DNA of 64,000 nucleotides from Micropterix aruncella. Its lineage: Eukaryota > Arthropoda > Insecta > Lepidoptera > Micropterigidae. The translations under genes and the position numbers were made by a program. Below are positions 48,777-60,443 of this stretch, in pieces. Within the stretch, counting starts at the first letter, position 1. The number at the start of each line of letters is the position of its first letter. The notes below the pieces were generated by a model. The model was not told the origin of the DNA, ran no database searches, and saw only the letters and a list, made by a program, of their open reading frames with translations. The DNA lies in the NCBI GenBank assembly GCA_944548615.1, contig OX155955.1, positions 4,236,517 to 4,300,516 of the forward strand, in the 5' to 3' direction.

Positions 48777-49452
48777 GGGAGCTAAGGGGCCCTTGCTGAG
48801 TTGGCCACGAAGACCCATTCTGTTTAGGGTCACACTCATGGGTCAACACCCATCCGACGGCCTCCACGCATGAAGTGCAAGCCTGGGTAGGACCCTGGCC
48901 TTATTGTTAGTTTCCCCTAGGAATCAACCTTCTGGCGCTCCTGGACCGTCTGCGCACCGCGCGGCATTAACCAATCGATTGCGCACTCTGACTAACAGTC
49001 GGGGGAGTCTGGAAGCAGTACTGTTTCCTATAGAGCGGGATGGGTGCGGACCTTACGGCGACTGCTCTTGAAACGACCATCGGCTACCCGATCTTGAGTG
49101 AACAGCTGGCAAAGGATGCCGTGGTCCGCGATAGATTCGGTATACACCGTTTCACCGCTTCGTAAGGGAGAGGACCGCGCAAGCGACCTCGAACTCGTAA
49201 CCAATCGAAAGACTGGGGTAATCTGATCGCAATTGTAAGTAAGGGCGTGAGTGTAAGCCCACTGGGTAACACTCCTGGCTATCTCGCGGTTAAGGGGTTG
49301 GCCTTTTACGGGTTTGTGGCGGAGCTTGACAGTGGACTGTTCTGTCCAAGTCTTCTGCGCTCACACTAGGGAGATAGAACGACTAATCGCTAAAACTTCC
49401 TGAGGTGATGGGCTCGCCCGTTGTAGTTGACAACTCTAGTTCATCATACAGT
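48765..49452 (+). mobile_element. Family Z, full-length 664-bp copy with 12-bp target duplication
   Basis: Element 48777-49440 starts GGGAGCTAAGGGGCCC and ends GGCTCGCCCGTTGTAGTTGA plus CAACTCTAGT. Flanks TCATCATATAGT (48765-48776) and TCATCATACAGT (49441-49452) are direct repeats with one mismatch. Highly similar throughout to 14801-15466, and the two define the same ends independently. Confidence 0.85.
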
Positions 49453-49989
49453 ATGAGAGAGATGGACTACAGCTATATTCTGCTTAATCTCAAATGTTAC
49501 CTTTAAAAACCATCGTTTTGCCATATATTTTTTATAAATAAGTGATTAATATTAGTAGTAATAGATATAATAACATAAGCGTGTGTCTTACTTCTTCATG
49601 AAAAAAAGGGTGCCAAAAAAGTGGTAAATCTCATCTAAACTTACCCTATCGTGCGCACCGTTAGACTTAGGTACTAATACACAATCACAAGAAAAACGAA
49701 ATTTTCCCCCCGTCTGGGGTTATAGGCTTCGCGACACTCCGTTTTGATCCGCCAATTATTTTTTGGGAATGAAAAGGTTAAGACCAATTGTCAAGGAATT
49801 TTTTCCGATAATATCCTCCGGCCCTCTCGCAAAACACGTTCGGCCGTGTCCTGCGTCAGTTGCCTTCGATCGACCTCTCAACTTACGCAACATCTTATCG
49901 CAAATAGGACCGCCGCCTCTCAAGCTATAATCTCCTCATCCCGGATCTTTACAACCGTCCCAATGTAAAACATGCCCAATCCATGCTCC
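49453..49989. other. Spacer, no gene seen
   Basis: A GC-richer part at 49800-49960 gives no recognisable product. Confidence 0.35.
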
Positions 49990-50310
49990 CACCGCTGAAT
50001 TCGCATCCCCGAACACCGGATAGTGAGAATACAACGCATTAAACATGTTCCATTAAATTGTTTAAGAAATATACTGAACGGTGAAAATGCAACGTGATTT
50101 TGGCCTATTTGATTTCATGTTTATAAGTCCAATATTTCGAGATTGAAGTATGACTAGCGCGCCCCCTGGTGGACCGACTTCAGCCACAAATTTTTCAACT
50201 CTTGCCATGAGCAAATAATGCCTGCATGCCAAATTTCAGCTCAATCGGATTAGGTATTTGGGCGATATCGTGGAGGAATACATACACACACCAAAGAGAT
50301 TTACATCTGG
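49990..50310 (+). repeat. Family W repeat, copy 1
   Basis: GAGAATACAACGCATTAAAC, TTGCCATGAGCAAATAATGC, CAAATTTCAGCTCAATCGGA, TTTGGGCGATATCGT, ACATACACACACC. Resembles a non-LTR 3' end. It is the reverse complement of 56100-57010. Confidence 0.6.
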
Positions 50311-50584
50311 AAATAGTCTCAATCATCTCGGAGGGTTCAAAAGGGATATTTCAATCTTCTCCTTGTAAAAAAAAAACCGTGTTCACAATACTGTTCCTCC
50401 TCGTCGGTTGGTGGGCCTGGAAATTAATATGGCTTTTCAATCTACCCATCGCTCTTTATGCTCTCACACATGGAAGAAAATTTGACGACTGCTTCGGTGA
50501 AAGTGGCTTTTACAGAAAAAACCGAATATAAAACTCAAAAAATAGAAATCGGGGCACTTTGGGTACTTGGAACCTTTCACGATA

Positions 50585-51275
50585 AAGGCAAAGGTAGTAT
50601 TTTTACACGTCCCCCAAGGTAGTGTTTTTATCCCCACTTCTCTGCTCTCTATTCATTAACTCAGTTACCACCTCTATTAATGCAAAATATCATCTCTATG
50701 CCGACTATGTCCAAATATACTTTAACGCGCCCGGAAGATATTTATATAAAAATTGCTTCTGTAAATGAAGAGATGTCGATGATATACGAGTGGTCTAAAA
50801 CACATGGACTGCTCTAAACTCCTTTCAAGACGCAGCTGATTATCATCGGTAGCAGTTATTTTCCTCTTTTTTTATTTTTTTACCCACAAGGCATATGCTT
50901 TTTCGTGGAACCCACCTTGTTGCCTATTGGCCCTATCTTCTAGGTGGGCATTTGTAGCATCACGCAGTCAATTACTCAGGCGGTCACCCATCCCAGTATT
51001 GACCGCGCCTGCCGCTGCTTAACTTCGATAACAACGAGGATAACCGGTGTCAACGGGGCTACGGACGCTACTTCACCTCGAGTATCAATACAAATGCAGT
51101 CCCAAAGACCCTCATCGGTGCAGAAGCCTCGGTGTTTATATGGACGAGAACCTCTCACGGCGGCTCCGTATTAGAGAAATGTGAAGTAAACTCGTCGGCC
51201 GATTTAATTGGTTGAACAGGCTGAAGAATGTTTTTCCGGAGGAGAGCAAGGCTATGATTTGTAAGTCTATTCAAA
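50585..51275 (+). pseudogene. Non-LTR reverse transcriptase fragment split by an antisense 5S-SINE
   Basis: Before the SINE: a VPQGSV block, then (frameshifted) AKYHLYADYVQIYFNA, where the catalytic YADD is YADY, then YEWSKTHGLL and FKTQLIIIG. After the SINE, from about 51100: LGVYMDENLS, IREMCSKLVGRFNWLNRLKN and VFPEESKAMIC. This order (catalytic box, WS..hgL.LN..KTQ..I.G, LGV.+D..L) fits the Jockey/R1 side of non-LTR RTs. Several frameshifts; inactive. Confidence 0.8.
50880..51072 (-). mobile_element. 5S-rRNA-derived SINE, copy 2
   Basis: On the minus strand: GTAGCCCCGTTGACACCGGT, GTTATCGAAGTTAAGCAGCG, CGCGGTCAATACTGGGATGG, GTGACCGCCTGAGTAATTG, GCGTGATGCTACAAATGCCC, then the same body as copy 1 (AGAAGATAGGGCCAATAGGC, CCTTGTGGGTAAAAAAAT). 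The A-rich tail lies at 50865-50882 (as poly-T on plus). Inserted inside the RT relic. Confidence 0.85.
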
Positions 51276-53565
51276 TCAAATCAGGTTTATTTAAAATAAT
51301 CGTATACAAATTTGTTTAGACAGTCCACAATTTCCATTACACTATCTATCACACACATTGCACCCACCGACACACAGATAAACTCAACAGTTTTTTAATT
51401 ACTTTTAAATCTTGACTGGTCAGGGTCTCTATTCTACACACCACAACTCATATCTACGCATTTATTAATGTTGTAATATACTCCAAAATCACAGTAATAT
51501 TATCCACCTACGTACTGAAACATTTTAAACATTGAACAGAAAATAAAACTTTGAAGAAGCGGCACATGGGATTTTGAAAATGAAAATACAAGCATTGTAA
51601 TGGATATCAGTAATAAAACTCTGTAATACAATCTTTTAAGACTTCTTCATAAATAATAATATTTCTTCGGGTTCACGTATTCAATATTTTTCCTCAATAA
51701 CAAAAGCATGAATCAAAAAAGTTTTAGATGGTTTTCAATTCAGTTTATCGTGTAAAATAATCTACTGTAAAGTCAAGAAAAAAAAAATGTTTTCTTATCC
51801 TCTGTATTTATGGGCAGAATCACTGCCCATAGGCATATATTTTAATATTTTATGTACTTTATGGATTTATATCGATTACAGTTTTAAAAATAAGTTTATT
51901 GCCTGAAAGACATTATCAAATCACAAAAACCGCGGATATGCCAAAGTTATTATTTGCGACTGTTTGGAAGAGGCTCGTATTGTCTTGATATTGATTTACC
52001 ACAGTACTAGAATATCAGAAAGGAAAAACGTTTTGTTAGTTTATAGAATTTTATCATCACATCACATCACATCCTAAAGCAGGACCTAAGGCAAGGGCGC
52101 TGACCCCGACTTCTAGTAATGTTTTGCGTTCTACGCCTTATAACCTCGCATAGTTTTTGGTAAAATATAGTTAAATTATAATGAACGAAAGAACAAACAA
52201 ATTCTGCTACCCCAGCCAGGAATTCTCCTGAGACGGTAATCCGTATACTCCATGGGCACATGTTTTTAGATTGAGGGGCCAAGGGAGGGAAAGATAAATC
52301 GATCGACCAGTACATGCACTAGCAACTGAGAGCCGATATAGCAAATTAGGAGGGTGAGGATCTCGGATTTTGAGGGCAGTAAGGATTTTGTACTACTAGA
52401 GTCGTGTCCACCCTAGAACGGGCTTGTCCCAGTTAAGTGACAGAATCAAATAAGCAAAAGGTTAAGGTTTTGCCATTCGGTTCCTATTATTTTTGTAAGC
52501 AAATCAATGTTTTATAGTAATTAATTCTTAAATAAATAAATAAATAAATAAATTTAATTCATTATATTAAATAATTTGTGTCGACAAAATGATGTCATTA
52601 TATAAATAATAAGGTAAAATAAAAATAGATTATAAAAAGTATAGGTAATATAAATATTTATAATTTACATACCAATATGTGTATAACGTAATCCAATAAT
52701 CATTACGATATTTAGCAGCCTAATAATTATTACAGTATTTTATAATGCCGAACAGATGAAAAACTACTAATCAAGCCGAAATATTGACGAAAATTTTAAT
52801 ATATCCAATCAAACCGCTCTATAAAAACATATTTCGACCATGATTAGTATTGACTCTCGGTAGATTAAGTAAGTTTCAGGCCATTGTCTCATTATTTGGG
52901 ATTCGGTAAGAGATTCTGCCAATAGAATAAGGATACTGCCAATATTATTTATCCTTTATAATACTGCCATCAGGTGGATTTGTCATATGATCGATTATAT
53001 AATGTATTCAAAGAGAATATAAACTGAAAAATTAAACCGGTTGAAAGGATAGTCAAATCGAGCGTTATATTCCGCTTCATAAAATAAGCAGAAGGTCCAG
53101 ACAAATGAATGAAACTGAACAAAGTCGTGCCGTCCACTCTCAGCGAAGAGTAACTGCTCTATAAGAACTCTCCATTTAAATTTATAATGGCGAATCAGCG
53201 GAATTCGCCAAGCGTAAATTATACAGAAGTTTCAGTGCGCTGCGCGAAATAAAACTCTCGAAAAGTCAGGTCGAGTGATCAAACAAATGTACCAATGAAC
53301 GGGGAAAGAAACGTCACCGTTGAATAAAATTACTTAGCCGTAAAATATGAAACGTTTACTCAAGAAAGAGAAAAATCTCGTGATTAAAGAGTTTGTTAAA
53401 AATGTAAAAACCTTTCCTTGTCTGCTGAGATAAAACCATGGGAAACAGCACAGTCGTTCTAGATTCTTTGGTAAAAACAAAACATAAAATAAAATATCAT
53501 ATTATTAACCTTTCACTTGAGACTTGTGGTCGTAACTTCCCACAGAGCGATAAATAAATCAATAG
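51276..53565. other. AT-rich region, no gene seen
   Basis: Contains (CACAT)n-like TCATCACATCACATCACATC at 52052-52071 and (AAAT)n at 52530-52553. No coding or RNA gene recognised. Confidence 0.45.
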
Positions 53566-53735
53566 TAGATTGTATCACAAGTGAGCAAAATAATATTTTT
53601 ACGGCGAGGGCGCTTTTTTGAATCCAGAGCGAAGTGAGGGATTTTAGAGTAGTAGAATCCTGAACTTGGCGAGGGATTCAAAAAGGCGCCCGAGCCAAAA
53701 ATATTTTGCGGCCGAGTGATACATTCTACTTTTCA
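53566..53735. mobile_element. Foldback MITE (~50-bp arms)
   Basis: Arm GTATCAC..GCAAAATAATATTTTTACG..CGAGGGCGCTTTTTTGAATC (53571-53627) is inverted as GGATTCAAAAAGGCGCCCGA..AAAATATTTTGC..GTGATAC (53673-53727), with TAGATT / ACATTCTA outside. Spacer about 45 bp. Confidence 0.75.
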
Positions 53736-53887
53736 TCACCCTCTATGAGAAAATAAAAGGGGCCTCATATTTTATTGTAATATTATTATTTAATAAAACA
53801 TAGCGTATCAACTAAATTGAAATTAAATACTATCTAATAATAAAACAACAAAACAATGAACATTTATTGTTACAGTTTTATTAGGAA

Positions 53888-54108
53888 CTAGCTGCGCCTC
53901 GCGGTTTCACCCGCGTGGTGATGGAAAATTGTGATAATGATGATAGAAAATTATATATCTTTATAAATTATAGCCTATGTGTTATTCTGATGTGTAAGCT
54001 ATATTATTGTAAAGTTTCATCAAAATCCATTCAGTAGTTTTGCGTGAAAGAGTAACAAACATCCATACATACATTCTTACAAACTTTTGCGTTTATATAG
54101 CAGTGGGA
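53888..54108 (-). mobile_element. Non-autonomous Helitron (221 bp)
   Basis: On the minus strand it starts TCCCACTGCTATATAAACGC after an A and ends in a hairpin (CGCGG-GTGAAA-CCGCG) followed about 8 bases later by CTAG and then a host T. The A|TC...CTRR|T borders and the subterminal hairpin are diagnostic of Helitrons. No Rep/helicase coding. Confidence 0.8.
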
Positions 54109-54414
54109 TTGAGATTGTTGTATTAGCCAGTCTATATTCAAACAATATTTGCGTTCGATTTCTTCGGCGCTGAAGACTAAGATGTTCCAAATTCAAAAAG
54201 TGCACCGCAAAGATAAATTGCGGCGCACTTATAAAGTTTCTTATAGAAAACACCACTTTTGGGCGCACTTAAAGGCGAACCAAGTCGTCCTTTTCGAATA
54301 GATGGGATGAAAAATACATTGTGTTACTATGTTATTCTCCTAATTCACTACGATGCCGTACTTCACCGTCCGTTTGCGGTCCTCGTTGGTTGCGCAATAG
54401 AGCACTTGAGATTG
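54109..54414. other. Spacer, no gene seen
   Basis: Short open frames only. Confidence 0.4.
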
Positions 54415-54665
54415 GTCAACTACTGCGGGCGAACCCGCCATACCAGAAAGTTATAATAATATTAGATCATTATGTCTCCCATGAAGTGAAAGTAAAAGAC
54501 TTTGAGGCCAATATAATCCGCAGTCAATCTACGCCAACGGCCTCTAAGAGCCCAACATCTTACCGCGAGGCATTAGGAAGAGGACCGAGCTTCCTTACTA
54601 TCGGATTTGGAAGGATTTCTCCTTCGGAATATGTGGGAAAGGAGCAATACAAGACAGATGAACTT
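54415..54665 (-). repeat. Family Z, divergent 3' part
   Basis: AACTACTGCGGGCGAACCCG, CTCCCATGAAGTGAAAGTAA, CTACGCCAACGGCCTCTAAG, CTTACCGCGAGGCATTAGGA, TTTCTCCTTCGG. Matches the 3' half of the divergent Z subfamily. Confidence 0.6.
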
Positions 54666-54835
54666 TTGCGTTTTTTGTTACAGGGTCGATAGTTCGTAGA
54701 AATGGAAAATATAATTTTAAAAGTAGTTTGAAGACGTTTGATATATCTTGAGCTTAAAATCAGTTGCGCAATTAATTATTAACTTAAATAAGAAGCAAGT
54801 TTTAATAAAAATATGTAATAATATGCGGACAGACA

Positions 54836-54897
54836 AGGTTCAAACCTGTTTGCAAGGTTCAAACCTGTTTGTTTGCAAGGTTCAAACCATGATTGTT
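54836..54897. repeat. Three-copy short tandem repeat
   Basis: CAAGGTTCAAACCTGTTTG at 54836, 54855 and (CAAGGTTCAAACCATG) 54878. Confidence 0.8.
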
Positions 54898-55436
54898 TGC
54901 TTTGCCTATCGTTTATTGTTTATTAAATATTTTTTACAGTTTTGATGGACTTATTAAAACTTGCGCCGAAGGACGAGAGCATATGACCACTGTTGATGAT
55001 GTTATGCGACTTGGCGGCGGCACTTTGGCTTTCTAGGTTGGGGTTCTTGGTGAATAACGTTAAAGTCCCGACTCCCAATGAAGTTTGATTACATCTCCAT
55101 CAACTTTTCCAACATATTACAAAAGGTAAATATGGGATTTATTCGCCGAATTGGAAAGTTTGGCAAAGGGGGGTGAGTTTAAATTTCGGTCGGGCGATGT
55201 TCCCAAACTTATTTCTCTAAATATAAAAAAAATCAGAACGCGAAAGCAAAGGTCGAAATATGAAAATCCGCCGATTCGAAAGATGAGATGATTTGTAACG
55301 CCATTTCCACTTTCGATTAGTTATATTTTCATTCGTTTCGAGTTTTAAGGCGTCAGTCTCTGGAGCCCAAAGGAGCTTCTGCCATTTTTATTTAAAATCT
55401 CGTTTACACAGAAAATACGCATTCAATATTTCTGAA
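54898..55436. other. Spacer, no gene seen
   Basis: A short frame ending MRLGGGTLAF at about 55036 is unassigned. Confidence 0.35.
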
Positions 55437-55985
55437 AAAAATAGAGCAAACTAATGGAGTGTGACGTCATGATTACTGGTAGTCGCTATGTCAAAAAATA
55501 TATTATATTCACAGTAAAAAAGGGTAAAAATATAAATTCACAGGCTAAAACAGACATTCAAAATTTGGCCATTGAAGATTTTGCAATAATAAATTAATTA
55601 AATTTAGATAATACGAAATCCTTGTCTCGTACATCCACGTTATGTATTATTTTGTTTTTATGAGATGTTAGGAAGGTTTAAATTATTGCGCCCAAAATGA
55701 CGTAAGGTTTCTTGCGAAAATAAAATAATACTTGCAGAAATAAAATAATTCGAAAACGAAAATGTACGCCCCTCAAGGATTCCATATTCATTTACTCCAA
55801 TAGATCATTATTGCAAAATCTTGTCTACTCTGGCCAAATTTTGAATTCCGCTTTTAATATATGACTTTAAAAGTTTCAGCTTTTTTTACTAAGAATCTAA
55901 TGGTTTTTCGACATGTCATTATGTGAAGTCGTCATGTGAATATCACTTTGCGTAAAGCCACTCTTCATTAGTTTGCTCGATTTTA
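55437..55985. mobile_element. Foldback element, ~545 bp
   Basis: AAATAGAGCAAACTAATGGA at 55441 pairs with TCATTAGTTTGCTCGATTTT at about 55966. ATTCAAAATTTGGCCATTGA..GATTTTGCAATAAT at 55556-55592 pairs with ATTATTGCAAAATCTTGTC..GGCCAAATTTTGAAT at 55808-55848. Confidence 0.75.
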
Positions 55986-56099
55986 CTTTCACGGCTCATC
56001 AATTAACAAAAAGGGAGTGTATTGTGAACGCGTAAATTTTTTTTCATGATGAAGATGGAAATATCGATTCTGAGCCCCTCTAAGACAATTAATACCATT

Positions 56100-57010
56100 T
56101 CCAGATGAAAGTCTGTCTGTGTGTATTCCTTTACGATAGCGCCCAAACGCTTAATCCGATTGAGCTGCATTTTGTCATACAGGAATCATTTGGTCATGGC
56201 AAGAGTTGTGGTAGAAATTGGACTATCAGGGGACACGCATAGAGTTTTCAACTACAACGGGCGAACCCGTCAACTCAGGAAGTTTTAACGATTAGTCGTT
56301 CTATCTCCCGTGAAGTGAGCGCAGAAGACTTGGACAAAACGGTCCACCGTCAAGCTCCGCCACATGCCCGTAAGAGGCCAACGCCTTAACCGCAATATAA
56401 CCAGGTATGTTACCCAGCGGGCTCACATTCACGCCCTTACTTCCTATTACGACCAGATTACTCCGGTCTCTCGATTGGTCATCGTGGACCACGGCTTCCT
56501 TTGCCGGCTGTTCACCCAGGATCGGGTAGCAGATGGTCGTTTCAAGAGCAGTCGCAGTAAGGTCCGCAACCACCCCCGCTCTATAGGAAGCAGTACTGCT
56601 TCCAGACTCCCCCGACTGTTGGTCAGAGTGCACAATCGATTGGCTTACGCCGCACGATGCGCAGACCGTCCAGGAGCGCCAGAAGGTTGACTCCTAGGGT
56701 AAACTAGCCCTAAGACCAGAGTTCACACTTCATGCGTGGATGCCGCCGGATGGGTGTTGACCCGTGATTGTGACCAACCCTGAACAGAATGGGTCTTCGT
56801 GGCCAACTCAGCAAGGGCCCATTAGCTTTCGAAATATTGGACTTATAGACATGAAGTTTGATACACAGATGGCATTTCGGGCCGAATCACATTTTCGCCG
56901 ATCAATATATTTACGTAAACGATTGAATGGAACATGTTTAATGCGTTGTATTCTCACTACCTGCGCTCGCCGCCGACTATCTCTTTAACGCAGTTCAACC
57001 TCCTTTCCGA
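56100..57010 (-). repeat. Family W copy 2, interrupted by family Z
   Basis: 56100-56239 (reverse of CAGCTCAATCGGATTAAGCG, ACTCTTGCCATGACC) and 56828-57010 (CGAAATATTGGACTTATAGA, GGAACATGTTTAATGCGTTG) together match the uninterrupted copy at 49990-50310 read in reverse. Confidence 0.7.
56240..56827 (-). mobile_element. Family Z copy inserted in family W
   Basis: Both Z ends are present (CAACTACAACGGGCGAACCC at the left; GGGCCCATTAGCT at the right). It lacks about 75 bp around the GATAGATTCGGT...GAACTCG segment found in the full copies. The minus-strand 110-codon frame at 56301-56633 exists only because that deletion removes a stop shared by other copies. Confidence 0.8.
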
Positions 57011-57378
57011 AGAGTAATTACGCTCAAAATTCTTCCACAAGTCTTTGGCTACTTACCGAAAAAGTTTTGTGGTAACACAACCGATTTTTTTATTAATTTT
57101 AGAATGCGTATTTAATGTGTAAACGAATATTAAGTAAATATGTCAGAAACCCCATGTATAAAAAGTACGTAAAAAGTACAGCCCTGCTGAACTGAAATCG
57201 ATGAACGATATTTTACATTCAGTAAAAAGGTAGAGACCGATTTGACTTCAATGTTGTTATTCTCTCAAATGTATCGCTACCTAAAATAGCATTTTTTTCA
57301 ATAAAATGAGAAACAAGTAAGTCCCTAATATGTTTCATTCAAACATTATTCAGGTAATGGTACCGTTTACCAATATTA
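57011..57378. other. Spacer, no gene seen
   Basis: Nothing recognised. Confidence 0.4.
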
Positions 57379-58129
57379 TCTATACTAATATTATAAAGAG
57401 GTAAAGTTTTTGAGTTTGTGAGGTTGTAGGGAGTATTCTCTGGATCTACTGAACCGATTTTGAAAATTATTTTACCAATAGAAAGCCACGTTATTTGTGA
57501 GTGTCATAGGCTATATATTAATCAGAAAAATTAAAAGACTTTTTCGTGGTAGTCGGATTTGCAAAATAAGTCGGAGAAAAAACGGTCGAACGAAAACGTT
57601 TCTAACTAACGCTGCCGATGTGAGATGAGATAGGAGATATATGATAAAGTTGTAGAGAAAAGTTGTAGAGCTTGGTAATGCCTACAAAAAAGTCAACGAA
57701 AGCATATGTGTAAATTTTATATTTAGGTCACAAAAATTAGTTTTTTATATTAAAAAAATAATGTAAATCGTTAGGTCATGTTTATTGGTCATATTATCAA
57801 CAATTATGAATTCATATCATAATAAGTAATCGTCTTAAGTGTTTAAAACAACTTTTCCCTTTTACTGCATATAATTTCACCTGTACTGCATAAATGGTTA
57901 AAGAGATAAGACACTCACAAATAAGACACTCACAAGAAGACACTCACAAATAACGGTACTATAGTCAAATTGGCATGCAAATACATAAATAGATATGCAG
58001 TAAAAATATAACTTTTCTTTTGGCAGTCAGGAAATAAATCATACCACTCAGCACTAACCAAACCACACTTATAATTTCATCACAAGTAAAAAGTTTTACC
58101 GCCCAACGAAGTGGGCACGGGTCAGCTAG
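57379..58129 (+). mobile_element. Non-autonomous Helitron, 751 bp
   Basis: Starts TCTATACTAATATTATAAAG after A and ends GGGTCAGCTAG before T, with hairpin GCCCA-ACGAAG-TGGGC about 10 bases upstream of CTAG. Near-identical in layout to 60846-61583. No coding capacity. Confidence 0.9.
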
Positions 58130-58358
58130 TCCTAAAATATTTAGAGACGCAAATTTATATATTACGCTTTTATTCAATTTTAATGAGCATACCGAAATAA
58201 TTGTATATCTAAGAGGTTAATGCGTTTAGTTAGAAAAAAAACCGTTATATAATTAGGAAGCTTTTTATATAAATGTAGCCTTTTAACAAAATAAAATACA
58301 GCAGATATTTTATTTCACGGGAATCTTATGAGAAAGGTTTTTACTATATTGCCTAACA
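58130..58358. other. Spacer, no gene seen
   Basis: AT-rich. Confidence 0.4.
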
Positions 58359-58583
58359 ATTTACATTATAGGTTCTCAACGTGGGCGATAACGCCGCCTT
58401 GTGGGCGTTTGAGACTTTTAGGGGGGCAGTAGAAGACCCAGGAAAAAGGTGAAAAAATATAATTATGGCAATAGCTGTTTGAGATTCGCTAAAGATGGCA
58501 AGTAAAAAAAATGGGGGTCCTAGAAAAAAAAAATCTCATAGTGGGCGGTGGGGAAAATAAGGTTGAGAACCTATAATTTACAC
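58359..58583. mobile_element. hAT-type MITE, 209 bp
   Basis: Element 58367-58575 has inverted ends TATAGGTTCTCAAC and GTTGAGAACCTATA and an 8-bp duplication ATTTACAT / ATTTACAC. The GGTTCTCAACgTGGGCGATAACGCCgCC start is typical of a widespread insect hAT MITE group. Confidence 0.85.
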
Positions 58584-59600
58584 GGTATTACGTGTAATAT
58601 AAATAGAATCTCGTTCGATAATTGTGATCCTGTTTTGAGAAATAACAACCATATTTGCCTCTTTCACAGACTGCAGAATTGACCTATGACTTCAAAAATC
58701 GCTAGACTCCACGAGTGTCGTAATAGATGTGATTTTTTTTTTTAATTAGATATACATTCAAATGCAAAAGCACAAAAAAAAATAATTTAAGATCCAGAAA
58801 ATATACTTCCAAATTTAGATATACATCTGTAACAGCCCAGGTTAAATTGCGCATATGTTAAACGTAATTGCTAAGTAAATTGCAATCGAGCCCACTTTGC
58901 TAGGCACTCATGTGATAAAGCGAGGTCACTTGCTGAGTTTTATTCGAGTGCCACGGTAGTGTCAACATGAAAAAAAAATATATTACATATTTTAACTAAA
59001 TATTTTAACCGCAGATTTTATTCTACAAACGCGATACCGCTCTTTTGCCGTATTAGTGGCCATTGCGTCGCATTCATTCTACCGTCGTCTGTATTATTGT
59101 AAAAATGCCCGGAATATTAAAGGTAGGCAAATAATTTCATATTCAAAACCAGAAATGAACCTCAAGCGATTGACGTTTTACAGGTGTTTTCAAAGAGCGG
59201 TTTTGAAACGAATATACTATAATGTTGCGGATAAAAGTTTTGATTTAAAAATTGTTTTTTAATTGATTTAATTTTTAACAAAATAAAAAGAATTTAATTT
59301 TAATTCAGCTAAAATTTAGATACTCAATTATTTTTAATAAAGACAGTCATATAAATTAAATTAAATAACAAGAAATTAAATAATATTACTTTTAGACATA
59401 ACAACTTTTCAAAATTGTCAGTGGGCTCGATTGCGTTTAATTCAAATTAGTTCATGCGAACGATACAGCGCAATACGTCAGAGCAGAATGAGAAATGAAC
59501 AGTCGTCGTGTTTCCGCATGAAAACTACGAACCGAAGATAAGGCATCTGAATCTAAAAGCGCACAAAATGTGTTCAAACTTATTCAGACAGCTATAAGCT
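58584..59600. other. AT-rich region, no gene seen; family V relic near 59440-59520
   Basis: AATTAGTTCATGCGAACGAT and CAGAGCAGAATGAGAAATGA at 59446-59500 are diverged family-V arm sequences. The rest is unassigned. Confidence 0.4.
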
Positions 59601-60443
59601 CTGGTGCTGGTAATTTTGGCGCTAGTAAATCTATGACCATTCATTTCATATTCCGCTTTAAGATATTACTTTATTTCGTTCGCTTGAACTAATTCCAGTT
59701 TTAGTTCACGAACAAACGCAATAGGGCCAATGTGACTAAATAGATAGTCAGAATTGTTATAGTCGTCAGAAATTACTAATTTATCAGTCACATACATACA
59801 TTTATAAACAATCAAATATAAATACACGCTCAGACACGCCAATTGAGGTTACAAAATACTAGTGCACTTTTAATACTCTCAGGCTAATTCTGCACAATCG
59901 ATTGGCTCCCGCCGCACGGTGCGCAGACCGTCCAGGAGCGCCAGATAGTTGACTCCTCGAGAAAACTAGCCCTAAGGCCAGAGTCCTGCCCGAGCTCGCA
60001 CTTCATGCGTGGAGGCCGCCGGATGGGTGTTGACCCGTGAGTGTGACCAACCCTGAACAAAATGGGTCTTCGTGGTCTCCTCAGCAAGGACCCATTAGCT
60101 CGCAACATGACACACACTTAATAATGCTATATAATAATTCTAATTAAAATATATGAAGACTATAATAATGCTAATTAGCCTGAGAGTATTAAAAGTGCAC
60201 TAGTATTTTGTAACCTCAATTGGCGTGTCTGAGCTAGTATTTATATTTGTTAATAAATGTATGTATGTGACTGATAAATTAGTAATTTCTGACGACTATC
60301 TATTTAGTCATATTAGGCCCTATTGCGTTTGTTCGTGAACTAAAACTGGAATTAGTTCAAGCGAACGAAATAAAGCAATATCTTAGAGCGGAATATGAAA
60401 TGAATGGTCATCGATTTTCTAGCGCCAAAATTACCAGCACCAG
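59601..60443. mobile_element. Family V large foldback element (arms ~289 and ~271 bp)
   Basis: Left arm 59601-59889 (CTGGTGCTGGTAATTTTGGC ... CTCTCAGGCTAATT) and right arm 60173-60443 are inverted copies, about 90% identical by eye with a few indels. The 283-bp spacer (59890-60172) is mainly a family-Z fragment. Related arms occur at 19765-20175. Confidence 0.88.
59890..60103 (-). repeat. Family Z 5' fragment at the apex of the family-V palindrome
   Basis: GCACAATCGATTGGCTCCCG, GCACGGTGCGCAGACCGTCC, CGCCGGATGGGTGTTGACCC, CTTCGTGGTCTCCTCAGC, CCCATTAGCT. Only the first ~215 bases of Z are present. Confidence 0.8.

Noticed and set aside
56301..56633. 110-codon minus-strand frame in the Z copy, similar to a frame in 48777-49440
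   Set aside because: The full copies at 14801 and 48777 share a stop in that frame; here it is removed by a deletion. The similarity is nucleotide homology of a non-coding repeat.
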